From: Egibacter rhizosphaerae
Lineage (GTDB): Bacteria; Actinomycetota; Nitriliruptoria; Euzebyales; Egibacteraceae
Length of the DNA: 64,000 nt
Assembly: GCF_004322855.1 (NCBI RefSeq)
Contig: NZ_CP036402.1
Location: 4,310,001 to 4,374,000, forward strand
Direction: 5' to 3'
Part shown: positions 35,591 to 44,324 of the stretch, piece by piece
Numbering within the stretch: the first letter of the stretch is position 1
How the letters are laid out: each line of letters opens with the position of its first letter
Translations under genes and position numbers: made by a program
Notes under the pieces: model-generated
Told to the model about the DNA's origin: nothing
What the model saw: only the letters and a program-made list of their open reading frames with translations
Databases searched by the model: none

Positions 35591-36112
35591 ATGAGCGGCG
35601 AGCGTCCGAACCGGTATCTGCGTGACATCCCCCTGCCCGGTCTCGGCGGGCCGGCGGGGTATCGGGGACCTCACGTGTGCGAGATCGTGGGGATCTCCTA
35701 CCGTCAGCTCGACTATTGGACCACCACCGGTCTCGTCTCGGCGTCAGTCCGCGGCGCCGACGGCTCGGGGACGCAGCGGCTGTACTCCTTCGAGGACATC
35801 GTGCAGCTGAAGGTCATCAAACGACTGCTCGATACGGGCGTGAGCCTGCAGCGCATCCGGTCGGCCCTGGAGTTCGTCCGCGATCGCGGGCTCGATCTGC
35901 GCAACGTCACGCTCATGAGCGACGGGACCACCGTGTACGCGGCCGACGACGATGCGCGGATCGTCGACCTGTTGCGCTCGGGCCAGGGTGTCTTCGCCAT
36001 CGCCGTCGAGCCGCTGGCCCAGGAGACGGAGGGCGAGGTCGCCGATCTCCCCCGGGAGCACGCGTACGAGGATCCAGCCGTGCCGAGCCCGCCCGAGGTG
36101 CAGAGCGGCTAG
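35591..36112 (+). CDS. MerR-family regulator (Rv1830-like)
   Basis: A 173-residue MerR protein. The DNA-binding part YRGPHVCEIVGISYRQLDYWTTTGLVSASVRGADGSGTQRLYSFEDIVQLKVIKRLLDTGVSLQRIR is followed by a ligand- or dimer-domain with TVYAADDDARIVDLLRSGQGVFAIAVEPL. The position directly after DUF151 matches the second MerR gene of the mycobacterial locus. The target genes are unknown. The acidic/proline tail is variable. Confidence 0.85.
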   Translation: MSGERPNRYLRDIPLPGLGGPAGYRGPHVCEIVGISYRQLDYWTTTGLVSASVRGADGSGTQRLYSFEDIVQLKVIKRLLDTGVSLQRIRSALEFVRDRGLDLRNVTLMSDGTTVYAADDDARIVDLLRSGQGVFAIAVEPLAQETEGEVADLPREHAYEDPAVPSPPEVQSG

Positions 36113-36170
36113 CGCGAGCCCTCGCGGCCGCGGCGTCTCCGCAGCACACCCCGAGTGGCCGTCCCGGATT

Positions 36171-36194
36171 CCGGACCGCGAGGTGGCGGTCCGG
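36171..36194 (+). terminator. Hairpin after the merR gene
   Basis: A 9-bp perfect stem CCGGACCGC / GCGGTCCGG with a six-base loop lies about 60 bases after the merR stop. No T tract is present. It is the most stable structure in the 270-base gap before the lipoprotein gene; nothing else was recognised there. Confidence 0.5.
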
Positions 36195-36382
36195 GTCCGG
36201 GCAGCGTGGCGCATGCTCCGCGGCCGGATGCGACGGGTGCAGCTCACGATCCGACCCCCCTGCACAGTGCTCGACCTCGTCCGGTCAGGCGAGCGGCCAT
36301 CCGGTAGGGAGGGTCCGTGCCGCAGGGCGCCGGATTCACGCGAAGCTACGGTGGTCGTATGCCGATCCGAAGGAACGCCCCC

Positions 36383-37288
36383 ATGCTCACCCGCATCCTG
36401 CTGACCGTCCTCGCCGGGCTGCTGCTCCTCGTGGCTGCCTGCGACGACGCCGAACCCGACGAGACCCCGGACGAGGCGGAAGAGGAGGACGTCGAAGAGC
36501 CCGAGGGCGACGACGAGGACGAGGACGACGCTGCCGAGGGCATGGAGGACGACGGAGCCGAGGACCTCGAGGGTGCCGAGCCGCCGGAGCCGACCTCCCT
36601 CGAGGAGGGGACCGCCGCCATCGTCGAGGGCATGGACATCACCGACGACGAGGTCGACGCGCTGTTCGACGAGGAGTCGGACATCGAGCAGTTCGAGGAG
36701 CAGCTGGGGGAGGACGCGGACGTCGAGACCCTCGTGCGCACCGAGCTGCTCACCGAGCTCGTGCTCGGCGAGCTGATCGTGCAGGCCGCCGATGAGCGTG
36801 ACGTCGACGTGACGGACGAGGACCGCGAGGACGCCGAGGACGCCGCCGGCGAACAGCTCGATCAAGCCCTCGAGGAGGGTCAGCTGAGCGAGGAGCGCCG
36901 CGAGATGAACCTCGAGCGTCAGGCGATGTTCGAGGCGCTGCGCCGGGACTTCGAGGGCGAGGCGACCGAGGAGCAGGAGGAGCAGGCCGAGGAGTTCGGC
37001 GAGCAGCAGGGCGGTCAGGAGCTGACCGGCGACGACATCGCCATGGACGAGTGGATCGTCGAGCGCATCCAGACGGCCGATGTCGAGGTCGATGAGGAGT
37101 ACGGGGTGTGGGACCCGTCGGGGATGCAGATGGGCGCACCGCTCATCCAGCCCCCCGAGGACGCGATGCCCGAGCAGGAACAGCCCGGCATGGGTGACCT
37201 TGAGGACCTCGAGGACATGGATCCCGAGGACCTTGAGGACCTCGAGGACATGGAGGACATGGAGGACCTCGAGGATCTCGACCAGTAG
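36383..37288 (+). CDS. Very acidic SurA-N-like lipoprotein
   Basis: A 301-residue protein with a lipoprotein signal MLTRILLTVLAGLLLLVAAC (lipobox VAAC). A Glu/Asp-rich stretch follows. The helical SurA/trigger-factor-like N-domain pattern begins AAIVEGMDITDDEVDALFDEESDIEQFEEQL and continues LLTELVLGELIVQAADERDVDVTDEDREDAED. No parvulin PPIase domain is present. The C-terminus is a repeated LEDLEDME tail. It may be a periplasm-side chaperone, but the extreme acidity is unusual. The ATG with AAGGA upstream was preferred to one eight codons earlier that lacks a site. Confidence 0.65.
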   Translation: MLTRILLTVLAGLLLLVAACDDAEPDETPDEAEEEDVEEPEGDDEDEDDAAEGMEDDGAEDLEGAEPPEPTSLEEGTAAIVEGMDITDDEVDALFDEESDIEQFEEQLGEDADVETLVRTELLTELVLGELIVQAADERDVDVTDEDREDAEDAAGEQLDQALEEGQLSEERREMNLERQAMFEALRRDFEGEATEEQEEQAEEFGEQQGGQELTGDDIAMDEWIVERIQTADVEVDEEYGVWDPSGMQMGAPLIQPPEDAMPEQEQPGMGDLEDLEDMDPEDLEDLEDMEDMEDLEDLDQ

Positions 37289-37319
37289 CGCTCGCGACCC
37301 GGAGCACTCACGGCGCGAG

Positions 37320-37357
37320 GAGGGCCGCGCGGATCCTGCCGGGTCTGCGCGGCCCTC
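37320..37357. terminator. Bidirectional terminator hairpin
   Basis: An 11-bp perfect stem (37320-37330 with 37347-37357) and a 16-base loop fill the gap between the convergent lipoprotein and M17 peptidase genes. The right arm ends exactly at the peptidase stop codon. It can serve both strands. Confidence 0.75.
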
Positions 37358-38836
37358 TCAGTGTGGCTGGCCCGAGAGCCAGGACAGCAACGTCCTGGTG
37401 CCGAAGCCCGTGGCTCCCGCCGGCAGATAGCCGCGCGCGGTGTCGCGGTCCAGGAAGGCCGGTCCGGTGATGTCGAGGTGTGCCCACGGCGTGCCGCCGA
37501 CGAAGCGTCGCAGGAACAGCGCCGCGGTGATGGCACCCGCGCCCGCACCGTCGCCGCTGTTGTTGCAGTCGGCGACCTCGCTGTCGAGCCGGTGTTCCAG
37601 ATCCCCCCAGAGCGGTAGTCGCCACACGTCCTCGCCGGCGTTGCGAGCGGCGTGGGTGAGCGCGTCCGCGGGCTCGTCGTCGCCCAGGAGCGCGCCCGCG
37701 TAGCGCCCGAGGGCCGTGACCGCGGAGCTCGTCAGCGTCGCGACGTCCACGAGCGCGTCGGTCTGCTGGCGGGCGCCCAGCGCGAGCAGGTCCGCCAGCA
37801 CCAGTGGCCCCGCGGCATCGGTGTCGCGCACCTCGACGGTCGTGCCGTCGGTGATTCGCACGACGTCGCCCGGGCAGAGTGCGCTGCCTCCCGGCATGTT
37901 CTCGACCAGGCCGAGGAGCGCTCGGACCTCGACCCGGGCCCCTGCGTCGCGCAGTGCCGCGCAGGCAGCGGCGATCGAGGCCGCGCCCGCCATGTCGGCC
38001 TTCATGCCCCGCATCTGCTCAGGCGTCTTCAGGGAGAGGCCGCCGGAGTCGAAGGTGAGGCCCTTGCCGGTGAGGGTCACGCGACCCAGCGGATCCGAAG
38101 GCACGTAGCGCAGCTCCACCAGACGCGGTCCGGCGCGAGAACCCCGCGCGACGCCGAGCATCCCTCCACAACCGTGCCGTGCGAGCCACTGCTGCCCGTG
38201 GATCTCGACGGTGCAGCTCGACGAGGCGAGTTCCGCGATCGCGCCGGCGAGCTCGAACGGGCGGCCGCGGTCCGGGGGGAGATCGACGAGACGGCGGGCG
38301 TCGACGGTGGCTTCCGCCGCGCGTGTCGCGCGCTCCGTGGCAGCTGCCGCGGTGGGCAGCAGCGAGGAGGGGACGAGGATGTCGAGCGAGGCCGGCGGCG
38401 AGCGACCGTCGGAACGGAAGCGTTCCTCCCGGTGCGCGCCCAGCAGGAAGCCCTCGGCGACCGCCGCCACCGAGGGCGCCGCGGGATGGACCTGCGCGAG
38501 CGTCGTCGCCACCGCCGTCCGTCGGGACGCCCCGAGACGCACGGCCGCGCCGGCGGAGAGCGCGGAGGCCCGCCGCAACTGCTCGGCGTCGGTCGTGTCC
38601 ATCCTCCCGAGGCCAACGAGCAGCACCGTCCCGATGGCGGCGCCGGCGCCGGCGAGTTCGAGCGTCTGGCCGACGTCGCCGCGGAAGCCCGCGGTGACCG
38701 GGACGCGGTCCAGCCCGAGCGCCGACAAGGTCTCCACCGCGCCCGGCCCCTCGATGCCTCCCTTGAACACCGGCACGACGAGCAGGTCCGCTCCGGACTC
38801 GAGGGGGCGAGTGGCGACGGCTCGAACGGTCGGCAT
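37358..38836 (-). CDS. M17 leucyl aminopeptidase homologue with altered active site
   Basis: A 492-residue protein with the two-domain M17 architecture. The first metal-site motifs are intact: Lys258 and Asp263 in GKGLTFDSGG, Lys270 and Asp281 in KADMAG. The second motif, normally NTDAEGRLVLAD, reads DTDAAGPLVLAD (338-349). Asp340 is kept, but the Glu metal ligand is Ala342 and the catalytic Arg is Pro344. The neighbouring NMPSGRA motif is also changed (NMPGGSA). The reading frame is open throughout, so this looks like a maintained but probably inactive relative. It lies downstream of gpmA and a small zinc-ribbon gene on the same strand. Confidence 0.85.
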   Translation of the reverse strand: MPTVRAVATRPLESGADLLVVPVFKGGIEGPGAVETLSALGLDRVPVTAGFRGDVGQTLELAGAGAAIGTVLLVGLGRMDTTDAEQLRRASALSAGAAVRLGASRRTAVATTLAQVHPAAPSVAAVAEGFLLGAHREERFRSDGRSPPASLDILVPSSLLPTAAAATERATRAAEATVDARRLVDLPPDRGRPFELAGAIAELASSSCTVEIHGQQWLARHGCGGMLGVARGSRAGPRLVELRYVPSDPLGRVTLTGKGLTFDSGGLSLKTPEQMRGMKADMAGAASIAAACAALRDAGARVEVRALLGLVENMPGGSALCPGDVVRITDGTTVEVRDTDAAGPLVLADLLALGARQQTDALVDVATLTSSAVTALGRYAGALLGDDEPADALTHAARNAGEDVWRLPLWGDLEHRLDSEVADCNNSGDGAGAGAITAALFLRRFVGGTPWAHLDITGPAFLDRDTARGYLPAGATGFGTRTLLSWLSGQPH

Positions 38837-38875
38837 CCGTCTGGGCTCCGTGCTCGCGAGCTTCGGGTGTGCGGG

Positions 38876-39082
38876 CTATCCCGTGCGGGGCAACCCGTCG
38901 GGTCCGGGAGGTCCCTCGTGCTCGGCCAGTCTGCGTACCTCCGGCTCGGTCGGTCCCACGTGGGACCAGTCGCATCCGCCCTGGCAGCGTCGCAGGCACG
39001 CCTCGGGCACGCGCCCGTCCCCGTCGAATGGCAGCAGCTGCCCGCAGTGCCCGCACCGGTAGGTGTGTCCCGGGGAGATCAT
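38876..39082 (-). CDS. Small Cys-rich zinc-ribbon protein
   Basis: A 68-residue protein with CGHCG at residues 10-14 and two further cysteines (ACLRRCQGGC), suggesting a zinc site. No named family recognised. It lies between gpmA and the M17 gene on the same strand with short gaps (34 and 39 bases), which supports its being a real, co-transcribed gene. A purine-rich site CGGAG precedes the ATG. Confidence 0.55.
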   Translation of the reverse strand: MISPGHTYRCGHCGQLLPFDGDGRVPEACLRRCQGGCDWSHVGPTEPEVRRLAEHEGPPGPDGLPRTG

Positions 39083-39116
39083 GGCAGGCTCCGACCGGTC
39101 GGCTCCGCCGCCCGGC

Positions 39117-39731
39117 TCACGCGTGGAGGATGCGCTGGTTGACCGGTCGGCCGTCCTGCATCTCGTAGACGAGTGGAACGCCGGTCGGGATCTCGAGCCC
39201 GGTGATGTTCTCGTCCGAGATGTCGTCGAGTTCCTTCACGATCGCCCGCAGCGAGTTGCCGTGGGCCGAGACGAGCACGCAGTCGACCTCGCGCGTCGCC
39301 GGGACGATCTCACGATCGAAGTAGGGCAGCGTCCGGGCGGTGGTGTCCTTGAGGCTCTCCCCGCCGGGCGGCGGCGTGTCGTAGCTGCGGCGCCAGATGT
39401 GGACCTGCTCCTCGCCGAACTCCTCGGCGGTCTGCGCCTTGTTGCGCCCGGTCAGGGCTCCGTAGAAGCGCTCGTTCAGCTCCCACGCCTGGATCTGGTG
39501 CAACTCGTCCTGCCCGAGCGCCTCGAGGACGAGCTGCCCCGTCTCGATGGCGCGCTGCAACGTCGACGTGTAGGCGCGTTCGACACGGTGATCCTCAGCA
39601 GCCAGGCGTTCGCCGCCTTCCCGGGCCTCGCGGCGACCCTTGTCCGAGAGCGCCACGTCGACCCAGCCCGTGAACCGGTTCTCCGCGTTCCACTCCGACT
39701 CGCCGTGGCGGACGAGGATCAGCGTGCTCAC
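39117..39731 (-). CDS. gpmA: 2,3-bisphosphoglycerate-dependent phosphoglycerate mutase
   Basis: A 204-residue glycolytic enzyme interconverting 3- and 2-phosphoglycerate. The catalytic His is in LILVRHGESEWN. The partner motifs LNERFYGALTGRNKAQTAEEFGEEQV and VLVSAHGNSLRAIVKEL are intact. It is shorter than the 230-250 residues of many relatives; a shorter C-terminus is common in actinobacteria. The GTG start has AAGGGGG upstream. Confidence 0.93.
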   Translation of the reverse strand: MSTLILVRHGESEWNAENRFTGWVDVALSDKGRREAREGGERLAAEDHRVERAYTSTLQRAIETGQLVLEALGQDELHQIQAWELNERFYGALTGRNKAQTAEEFGEEQVHIWRRSYDTPPPGGESLKDTTARTLPYFDREIVPATREVDCVLVSAHGNSLRAIVKELDDISDENITGLEIPTGVPLVYEMQDGRPVNQRILHA

Positions 39732-39825
39732 GAGGGCCCCCTTGTCGTCGGCGTGGTTGCGTCGTGGCGGTCGGTCCGGCGCCCGACGCTAGCACCGCCC
39801 CGACCCGGTCGATCGCCCAGCGAGC

Positions 39826-40323
39826 CTAGCCGACCGCGAAGACCTCGCCGGGCCGGCCGTCGGAGAAGGCTCGGAACTCCCAGGGCTCCTCCTGGGTCCC
39901 CGGCATGCCCGGCGAGCCGGCCGGCATGCCGGGCAGCGCGATCCCGTCGACCGCAGGATCCTCCTCCGCGAGTTCCGCGAACACCTCGGCCGGGATGTGG
40001 CCGACGACGGCGTGGTCCCCGGCCAGCGTCACGTGGCAGGAGCCCAACCCGTTGGGCACGCCGGCCTCGAGGTTGGGATCGTCGACGATGCGCTCGCGAA
40101 CCTCGTGACCGGCCGCCTCGAGGTGCTCACCGTGCGCACCGCAGCACTCGCACGTCGCGGTGCGCAGCATGACGAGGGGCTCATCCTCCCCCGCGCCCTC
40201 GTCGTGGGGCGCAGCCTCCTCGTCGCCGGTGCAACCCGCCAGCAAGGCGACGGCGGCCAGCGCTCCGATCATCGTCGCGGTGCGCCGGAACCAGATGCGG
40301 GATCGGCGGGGGGTGTCGGGCAT
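39826..40323 (-). CDS. DUF411 metal-binding lipoprotein
   Basis: A 165-residue lipoprotein with signal TMIGALAAVALLAGC (lipobox LAGC). A DUF411 domain follows, with TATCECCGAHGEHLEAAGHEV and GLGSCHVTLAGDHAVVGHIPAEVFAELA. The CxCC and the later SCH are likely copper or other metal ligands. DUF411 proteins often sit in copper-resistance loci, but none is adjacent. A Gly/Pro/Met segment (LPGMPAGSPGMPG) near the end may also bind metal. Confidence 0.87.
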   Translation of the reverse strand: MPDTPRRSRIWFRRTATMIGALAAVALLAGCTGDEEAAPHDEGAGEDEPLVMLRTATCECCGAHGEHLEAAGHEVRERIVDDPNLEAGVPNGLGSCHVTLAGDHAVVGHIPAEVFAELAEEDPAVDGIALPGMPAGSPGMPGTQEEPWEFRAFSDGRPGEVFAVG

Positions 40324-40501
40324 CGGTGTGCTCCTCGGTGGACTCGGTCGCGATCGGCGGGCGCGTTGCCGTGGCCCGCGCCGCGGTCTCGCGTGCTCGT
40401 GGCGAACACGGCTCCAGCATCGACCCGCCCCGCTCGTGACTGGCGGGTCGCCCGGCCCGGAACCGGGAGGACTCTTGAACCGAACTGCGCGGTCGGCCCG
40501 T

Positions 40502-41131
40502 TCAGCGCCCCAGTCGGTGCGGCTCCTTCGGCAGCCTGGCGAGGCCGAGATAGGACAGAGCGGTGAGATGCCCGGCGACCTCTTCCTTGCTCGGTTCCCG
40601 CACCTCGGACCACCAGGCCCCGACGTGCACGATCATCCCGACCAGGGCGTGCGCGTAGAGCGGCGACACGGAGGTATCGATCTCCGCCTCGGCGAAGAAC
40701 CCGGCGAGGATCCCCTCGGCCTTGGCGGCGACGTCGGACAGCAGGCCCGCCATGCTCCCGCCGGCCACGCCCGACGAGCCCGACGGCGTGTCGCGGGTGA
40801 GGACGCGGAAGCCGGCGGGATCGGCCTCGATGTAGTCGAGGAAGGCCATCGCGCTCTCGTGGATCTGCTGGCGAGCGCCCACGTCGGGGCCGAGGCGGGA
40901 CGTGATCATCTGCAGCAGCGCGGCCGACTCCCGGTCGACCACGACCGCGTAGATGCCCTCCTTGCCGCCGAAGTGCTCGTAGATCACGGGCTTGGACACC
41001 TTGGCCCGCGCCGCGATCTCCTCGATGCTCGCACCGTCATAGCCGAGCTCGGCGAAGACCTGTTTCGCAACGCCAACGAGCTGGGTCCGGCGCTCGCTGG
41101 CGGTCATCCGTCGCTCGCGCATGCTCGGCAC
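40502..41131 (-). CDS. TetR-family transcriptional regulator
   Basis: A 209-residue protein with an N-terminal TetR helix-turn-helix (ASIEEIAARAKVSKPVIYEHFGGKEGIYAVVV, about 34-65) and an all-helical ligand domain. It is divergent from the pentapeptide gene at 41238 with about 100 bases between. The 178-base gap to the DUF411 gene downstream holds no gene that I can support. Targets are unknown. Confidence 0.9.
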   Translation of the reverse strand: MPSMRERRMTASERRTQLVGVAKQVFAELGYDGASIEEIAARAKVSKPVIYEHFGGKEGIYAVVVDRESAALLQMITSRLGPDVGARQQIHESAMAFLDYIEADPAGFRVLTRDTPSGSSGVAGGSMAGLLSDVAAKAEGILAGFFAEAEIDTSVSPLYAHALVGMIVHVGAWWSEVREPSKEEVAGHLTALSYLGLARLPKEPHRLGR

Positions 41132-41237
41132 GATACCGTTCAGCCCGTCGCGCAGAGATCCCCCCGGACGGCGACCGGGACCGGGCAGGGCGCGGCGGCG
41201 ACCGGTCCGACACGACGGTGTTCGGGGGGACGGCAGG

Positions 41238-41906
41238 ATGGCCCAGCGCAGGGGGACGGCCGTCCGACCGCCAACGCTGACGGCGCTGGAGCCCGCGGGG
41301 CACGGTGCGGTCCCGGTGGACGAGGGGCGCTACGAGCAAGTGCGGTTCGATCGCGCCGACTGGCGCGGGGTCGAGGCCGCGCACGTCGAGATCGATGCGG
41401 TGGCGTTCGAGGACGTCGACCTCACCGCAGCGCGACTTCCTTCCGCCCGGCTCACCGATGTGCGACTGACGTCGAGCGATGCCACCAACGCCGACCTCGA
41501 TCACGGGACGCTGTTGCGCGTCGAGATCGAGCGTACGAAGCTGCTCGGCGTCGACTGCGCTGGCGCATTCCTCACCGATGTGCGCTTCGTCGACTGCAAG
41601 CTGACGCTCGCTTCGTTCCGGTTCGCCCGCTTGCGTCGCGTCGAGTTCGTTGACTGCGACCTGCGGCAGGCCACGTTCCAGGGATGTGACCTCCGCCGGA
41701 CGGCGTTCGCCGGCTGCGAGCTGGGGGAGGTCGAGTTCTCCCACAGCACCCACGAGACCACGGACCTGCGCGGTTCCCGACTCATCGATCTGCGCGGGGT
41801 GGACGCGCTCCGCGGGGCCATCGTCGACTCGGCACAGTTGGTGGACCTCGCACCGTCGCTGGCGGCCGGAGTCGGCCTGCGGGTCGTCGATGGTGGCGAG
41901 GGCTGA
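41238..41906 (+). CDS. Pentapeptide-repeat protein
   Basis: A 222-residue protein with about fifteen repeats of the A(D/N)Lxx type forming a right-handed beta helix (for example VDLTAARLPSARLTDVRLTSSDATNADLDHG and ATFQGCDLRRTAFAGCELGEVEF). Some relatives mimic DNA and protect gyrase from quinolones, though most have no known role. The ATG was chosen because GGCAGG precedes it and the repeats start soon after. Confidence 0.82.
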   Translation: MAQRRGTAVRPPTLTALEPAGHGAVPVDEGRYEQVRFDRADWRGVEAAHVEIDAVAFEDVDLTAARLPSARLTDVRLTSSDATNADLDHGTLLRVEIERTKLLGVDCAGAFLTDVRFVDCKLTLASFRFARLRRVEFVDCDLRQATFQGCDLRRTAFAGCELGEVEFSHSTHETTDLRGSRLIDLRGVDALRGAIVDSAQLVDLAPSLAAGVGLRVVDGGEG

Positions 41907-41996
41907 CCGGCCCCGGTGGGCGAGAAGCCGTCGGTCGCGCCGCTCGGCGGGCTACGGTGTCCGGGAGACGCGATGCCCGGTGACCGCGGGGGAGAG

Positions 41997-42365
41997 GTGA
42001 GCGGCGTGTGGCGCGACGACGTGGCGCGCGGGCTTCGGGCGGCGCTGGGGGACGTGCGGCCCGGCTCCGCCGGCCGGCCGACGGCGACGCGCGTGGTCTT
42101 CGTCGTGTTCGTCGCGCTCGGGCTCGCTGCGCTCCCGGTGTTCCTGGTCGGCCAGGCAGTGCTCATGACACGCCTGCTCGGCCCCGTGGCCGTCACCCTG
42201 CTGGCGCTGCTGCTCGCGGCGATGCTCATCCTTGGCGCCCTCGGCGGCCTCGCCCGACGGGGACGCGCGGAGGGTGCGCGCGAGCGGATGGACGCCGCGC
42301 GCCACGCGCCACGCGACGGACCCGGCGGGGGTGCGTGGTCCTGGAAGAACGACGGCCCCGCGTGA
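41997..42365 (+). CDS. Small membrane protein, unknown function
   Basis: A 122-residue protein with two hydrophobic helices (about 32-52 and 62-85) between an Arg-rich N-terminus and a Gly/Ala/Arg tail. No family recognised. The GTG start was chosen for the adjacent GGGGGAGAG ribosome site. It is convergent with the DNA ligase gene, whose stop lies 10 bases beyond. Confidence 0.55.
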   Translation: MSGVWRDDVARGLRAALGDVRPGSAGRPTATRVVFVVFVALGLAALPVFLVGQAVLMTRLLGPVAVTLLALLLAAMLILGALGGLARRGRAEGARERMDAARHAPRDGPGGGAWSWKNDGPA

Positions 42366-42374
42366 CCGGTCCAC

Positions 42375-43490
42375 TCAGGCCCGGGTGATCCTGCCGGGAT
42401 CGAGGCCCAGGATCTCCTCCACCGTGGGCCCCTCGGGACGTTCCAGTTGGGCGAGGGTGCAGGACGCGGGGTCGAGATCCGGGCGCCACCGCTCGAAGCG
42501 CGTCGCGTGGCGGAACCGATCGCCGGTGAGTTGGTCGTAGCTCACCTCGGCGACCCGCTCTGGCCGCAGCGGCACGAACGAGAGATCGCGGTCGCCGGTC
42601 CAACGGCTCTCCTGGCCGGGCTGCCGCGCGTCGGCGCCGAAGCCCGCCTCGCGGTCGATCAGCGGTTCGAGCTCGGTGAGCAGGCGCGCCCGCTCGCCGT
42701 CGGGGAAGCCGGAGCAGTGGCCGATGAAGTGCAGGTCGCCGCCGTCGGTGCGCAGGCCGAGCAGCAGCGAGCCGATGCGGCCGCCCTCCTTGTGCTCGCG
42801 GTAGCCCCCGACCACGCACGCGACGTGGCGGCGGTGCTTGACCTTGGTCATCGCTCGAACGCCGCTGTGGTAGGCGTCGTCGAGGCGCTTGGCGACGATG
42901 CCGTCGCAGCCGGCCGACTCGAAGCGCTCGAACCACTCCCGTGCGACCTGGGGATCGCGGGTCGAGGGCGTGAGGTGCCAGGGAGCGGTCAGTGTCGCGG
43001 CGAGCTCCTCGAGGCGCTCGCGTCGCGCGGCGAAGGGCTCCTCGCGCACGTCCGCGCCCCGGTCAGCGAGCAGGTCGAAGGCCACGAGGGCGGCGGGCGT
43101 CTCGGCCGCGAGCCGCGCGACGCGGGAGGCGGCCGGATGCAGCCGGGCCTGCAGCGCGTCGAAGTCGAGCCCGCCCCCGATGGTGACGATCACCTCGCCG
43201 TCGACCACCGTGCCGGGGGGCAGTTGCGCCAGGCCGGCGTCCAACTCGGGGAAGTAGCGGCGCAGCGGCCGCTGGCTGCGGCTGTCGAGCCGGGCGGCGC
43301 CGTCGGCCGTGCCCGCGTGCGCGCGCTCGGCGCCCGGATCGCTGGGGACGTCGTCGATGCGACCGGCCCACGCCAGCGCCCGGAAGCCGTCCCACTTCGG
43401 CTCGTACGCCCACCCCGCGTCCGTCGGCAGGCTGGCGCGGACCCGCGCCTCCATCGTGGCCGCCGGAGCGGGGAACGGCGGCGTGGTCAC
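42375..43490 (-). CDS. ATP-dependent DNA ligase
   Basis: A 371-residue ligase with the adenylated lysine in YEPKWDGFRAL (about residue 34), then VVDGEVIV, VAFDLLA, CDGIVAKRLDDAYHSG and MTKVKHRRHVACVVGGY (motifs III-V). A C-terminal OB domain follows. It lacks the polymerase and nuclease domains of LigD, so it is LigC-like. Such ligases act in repair beside the NAD-dependent LigA. The GTG start overlaps the SDR stop (GTGA), coupling the two genes. Confidence 0.9.
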   Translation of the reverse strand: MTTPPFPAPAATMEARVRASLPTDAGWAYEPKWDGFRALAWAGRIDDVPSDPGAERAHAGTADGAARLDSRSQRPLRRYFPELDAGLAQLPPGTVVDGEVIVTIGGGLDFDALQARLHPAASRVARLAAETPAALVAFDLLADRGADVREEPFAARRERLEELAATLTAPWHLTPSTRDPQVAREWFERFESAGCDGIVAKRLDDAYHSGVRAMTKVKHRRHVACVVGGYREHKEGGRIGSLLLGLRTDGGDLHFIGHCSGFPDGERARLLTELEPLIDREAGFGADARQPGQESRWTGDRDLSFVPLRPERVAEVSYDQLTGDRFRHATRFERWRPDLDPASCTLAQLERPEGPTVEEILGLDPGRITRA

Positions 43491-44221
43491 GAGAGGTCCC
43501 GCACGTCGAGCACCGCCCCGTTGCCGAATCCGGGGTCCTCGATGAGGCGCCACACCTGGTCCGCGGCGTCGTTCGGGTCGCTCAGCTTGCCCTCGTCGTA
43601 GAGCGCCTGGAACTTGTCGACGGCGGGGAACTCGTCCTCGCTGGCTCGGCGGATCTTCTCCTGCATCGCGGTCGCGACGACCCCGGGCCCGATCGCCCGA
43701 ACGGTGCAACGCCCCCCGCGCTGCTCCTGCTCCTGACCGGCCGCGATCACCCACGCGTTGACGGCCGCCTTGCCGGCCGAATAGCTCGACCAGCCCGGAT
43801 ACGGCTTCTGTGCCGCGCCGCTGGTGAGGATCGCCAGGTCGGCGCGACCGCGGAAGCCGCTCTCGCGCAGGGCGGCGAGGAACCGGTGTCCGAGCACCTG
43901 GGGCGCGGCCGCGTTGACCACGACGTTCTGGGCGTAGGCATGGTGGTCCACCTCGCCCGCGAAGCCGATCGGCTCGAGCAGGCCGGCGCACTGCACGAAG
44001 GCGACCCGATCCGCCTCGGAGTCCTCGAGCACCTCGAGCATGCGCGTGCCGACGGTGTCCCAGCTCGCCGGGTCCGCGAGGTCGGCCGGCAGATGCTCGG
44101 TTCCCGGCGTGCCGCCCGAGCGGGAGATGTCGATCACGCGCGCGGGGAAGGGGATTCTCGCGGCCATGGCCGCGCCGATCCCCGCCGAGGCCCCGGTCAT
44201 CCACACGATCGCGTCGCTCAC
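43487..44221 (-). CDS. Short-chain dehydrogenase/reductase
   Basis: A 244-residue SDR with TGASAGIG near residue 9 and catalytic Ser-Tyr-Lys in ILTSGAAQ and SSYSAGKAAVNAW. Normal size. It resembles the benzil-reductase/sepiapterin-reductase-like subgroup, but the substrate is not determinable. The GTG has AGGAGG upstream. It is divergent from the exonuclease gene and coupled to the ligase. Confidence 0.88.
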   Translation of the reverse strand: MSDAIVWMTGASAGIGAAMAARIPFPARVIDISRSGGTPGTEHLPADLADPASWDTVGTRMLEVLEDSEADRVAFVQCAGLLEPIGFAGEVDHHAYAQNVVVNAAAPQVLGHRFLAALRESGFRGRADLAILTSGAAQKPYPGWSSYSAGKAAVNAWVIAAGQEQEQRGGRCTVRAIGPGVVATAMQEKIRRASEDEFPAVDKFQALYDEGKLSDPNDAADQVWRLIEDPGFGNGAVLDVRDLS

Positions 44222-44324
44222 CTGTGCCTCCTCCCGGGCGCACCGTTTCGGCCGGCGCGCCGTATCCTGTCATCCGATCCGTGCCCCGACGGGGTCACGG
44301 CCCAGCGACCAGGTTGCCAGACGT

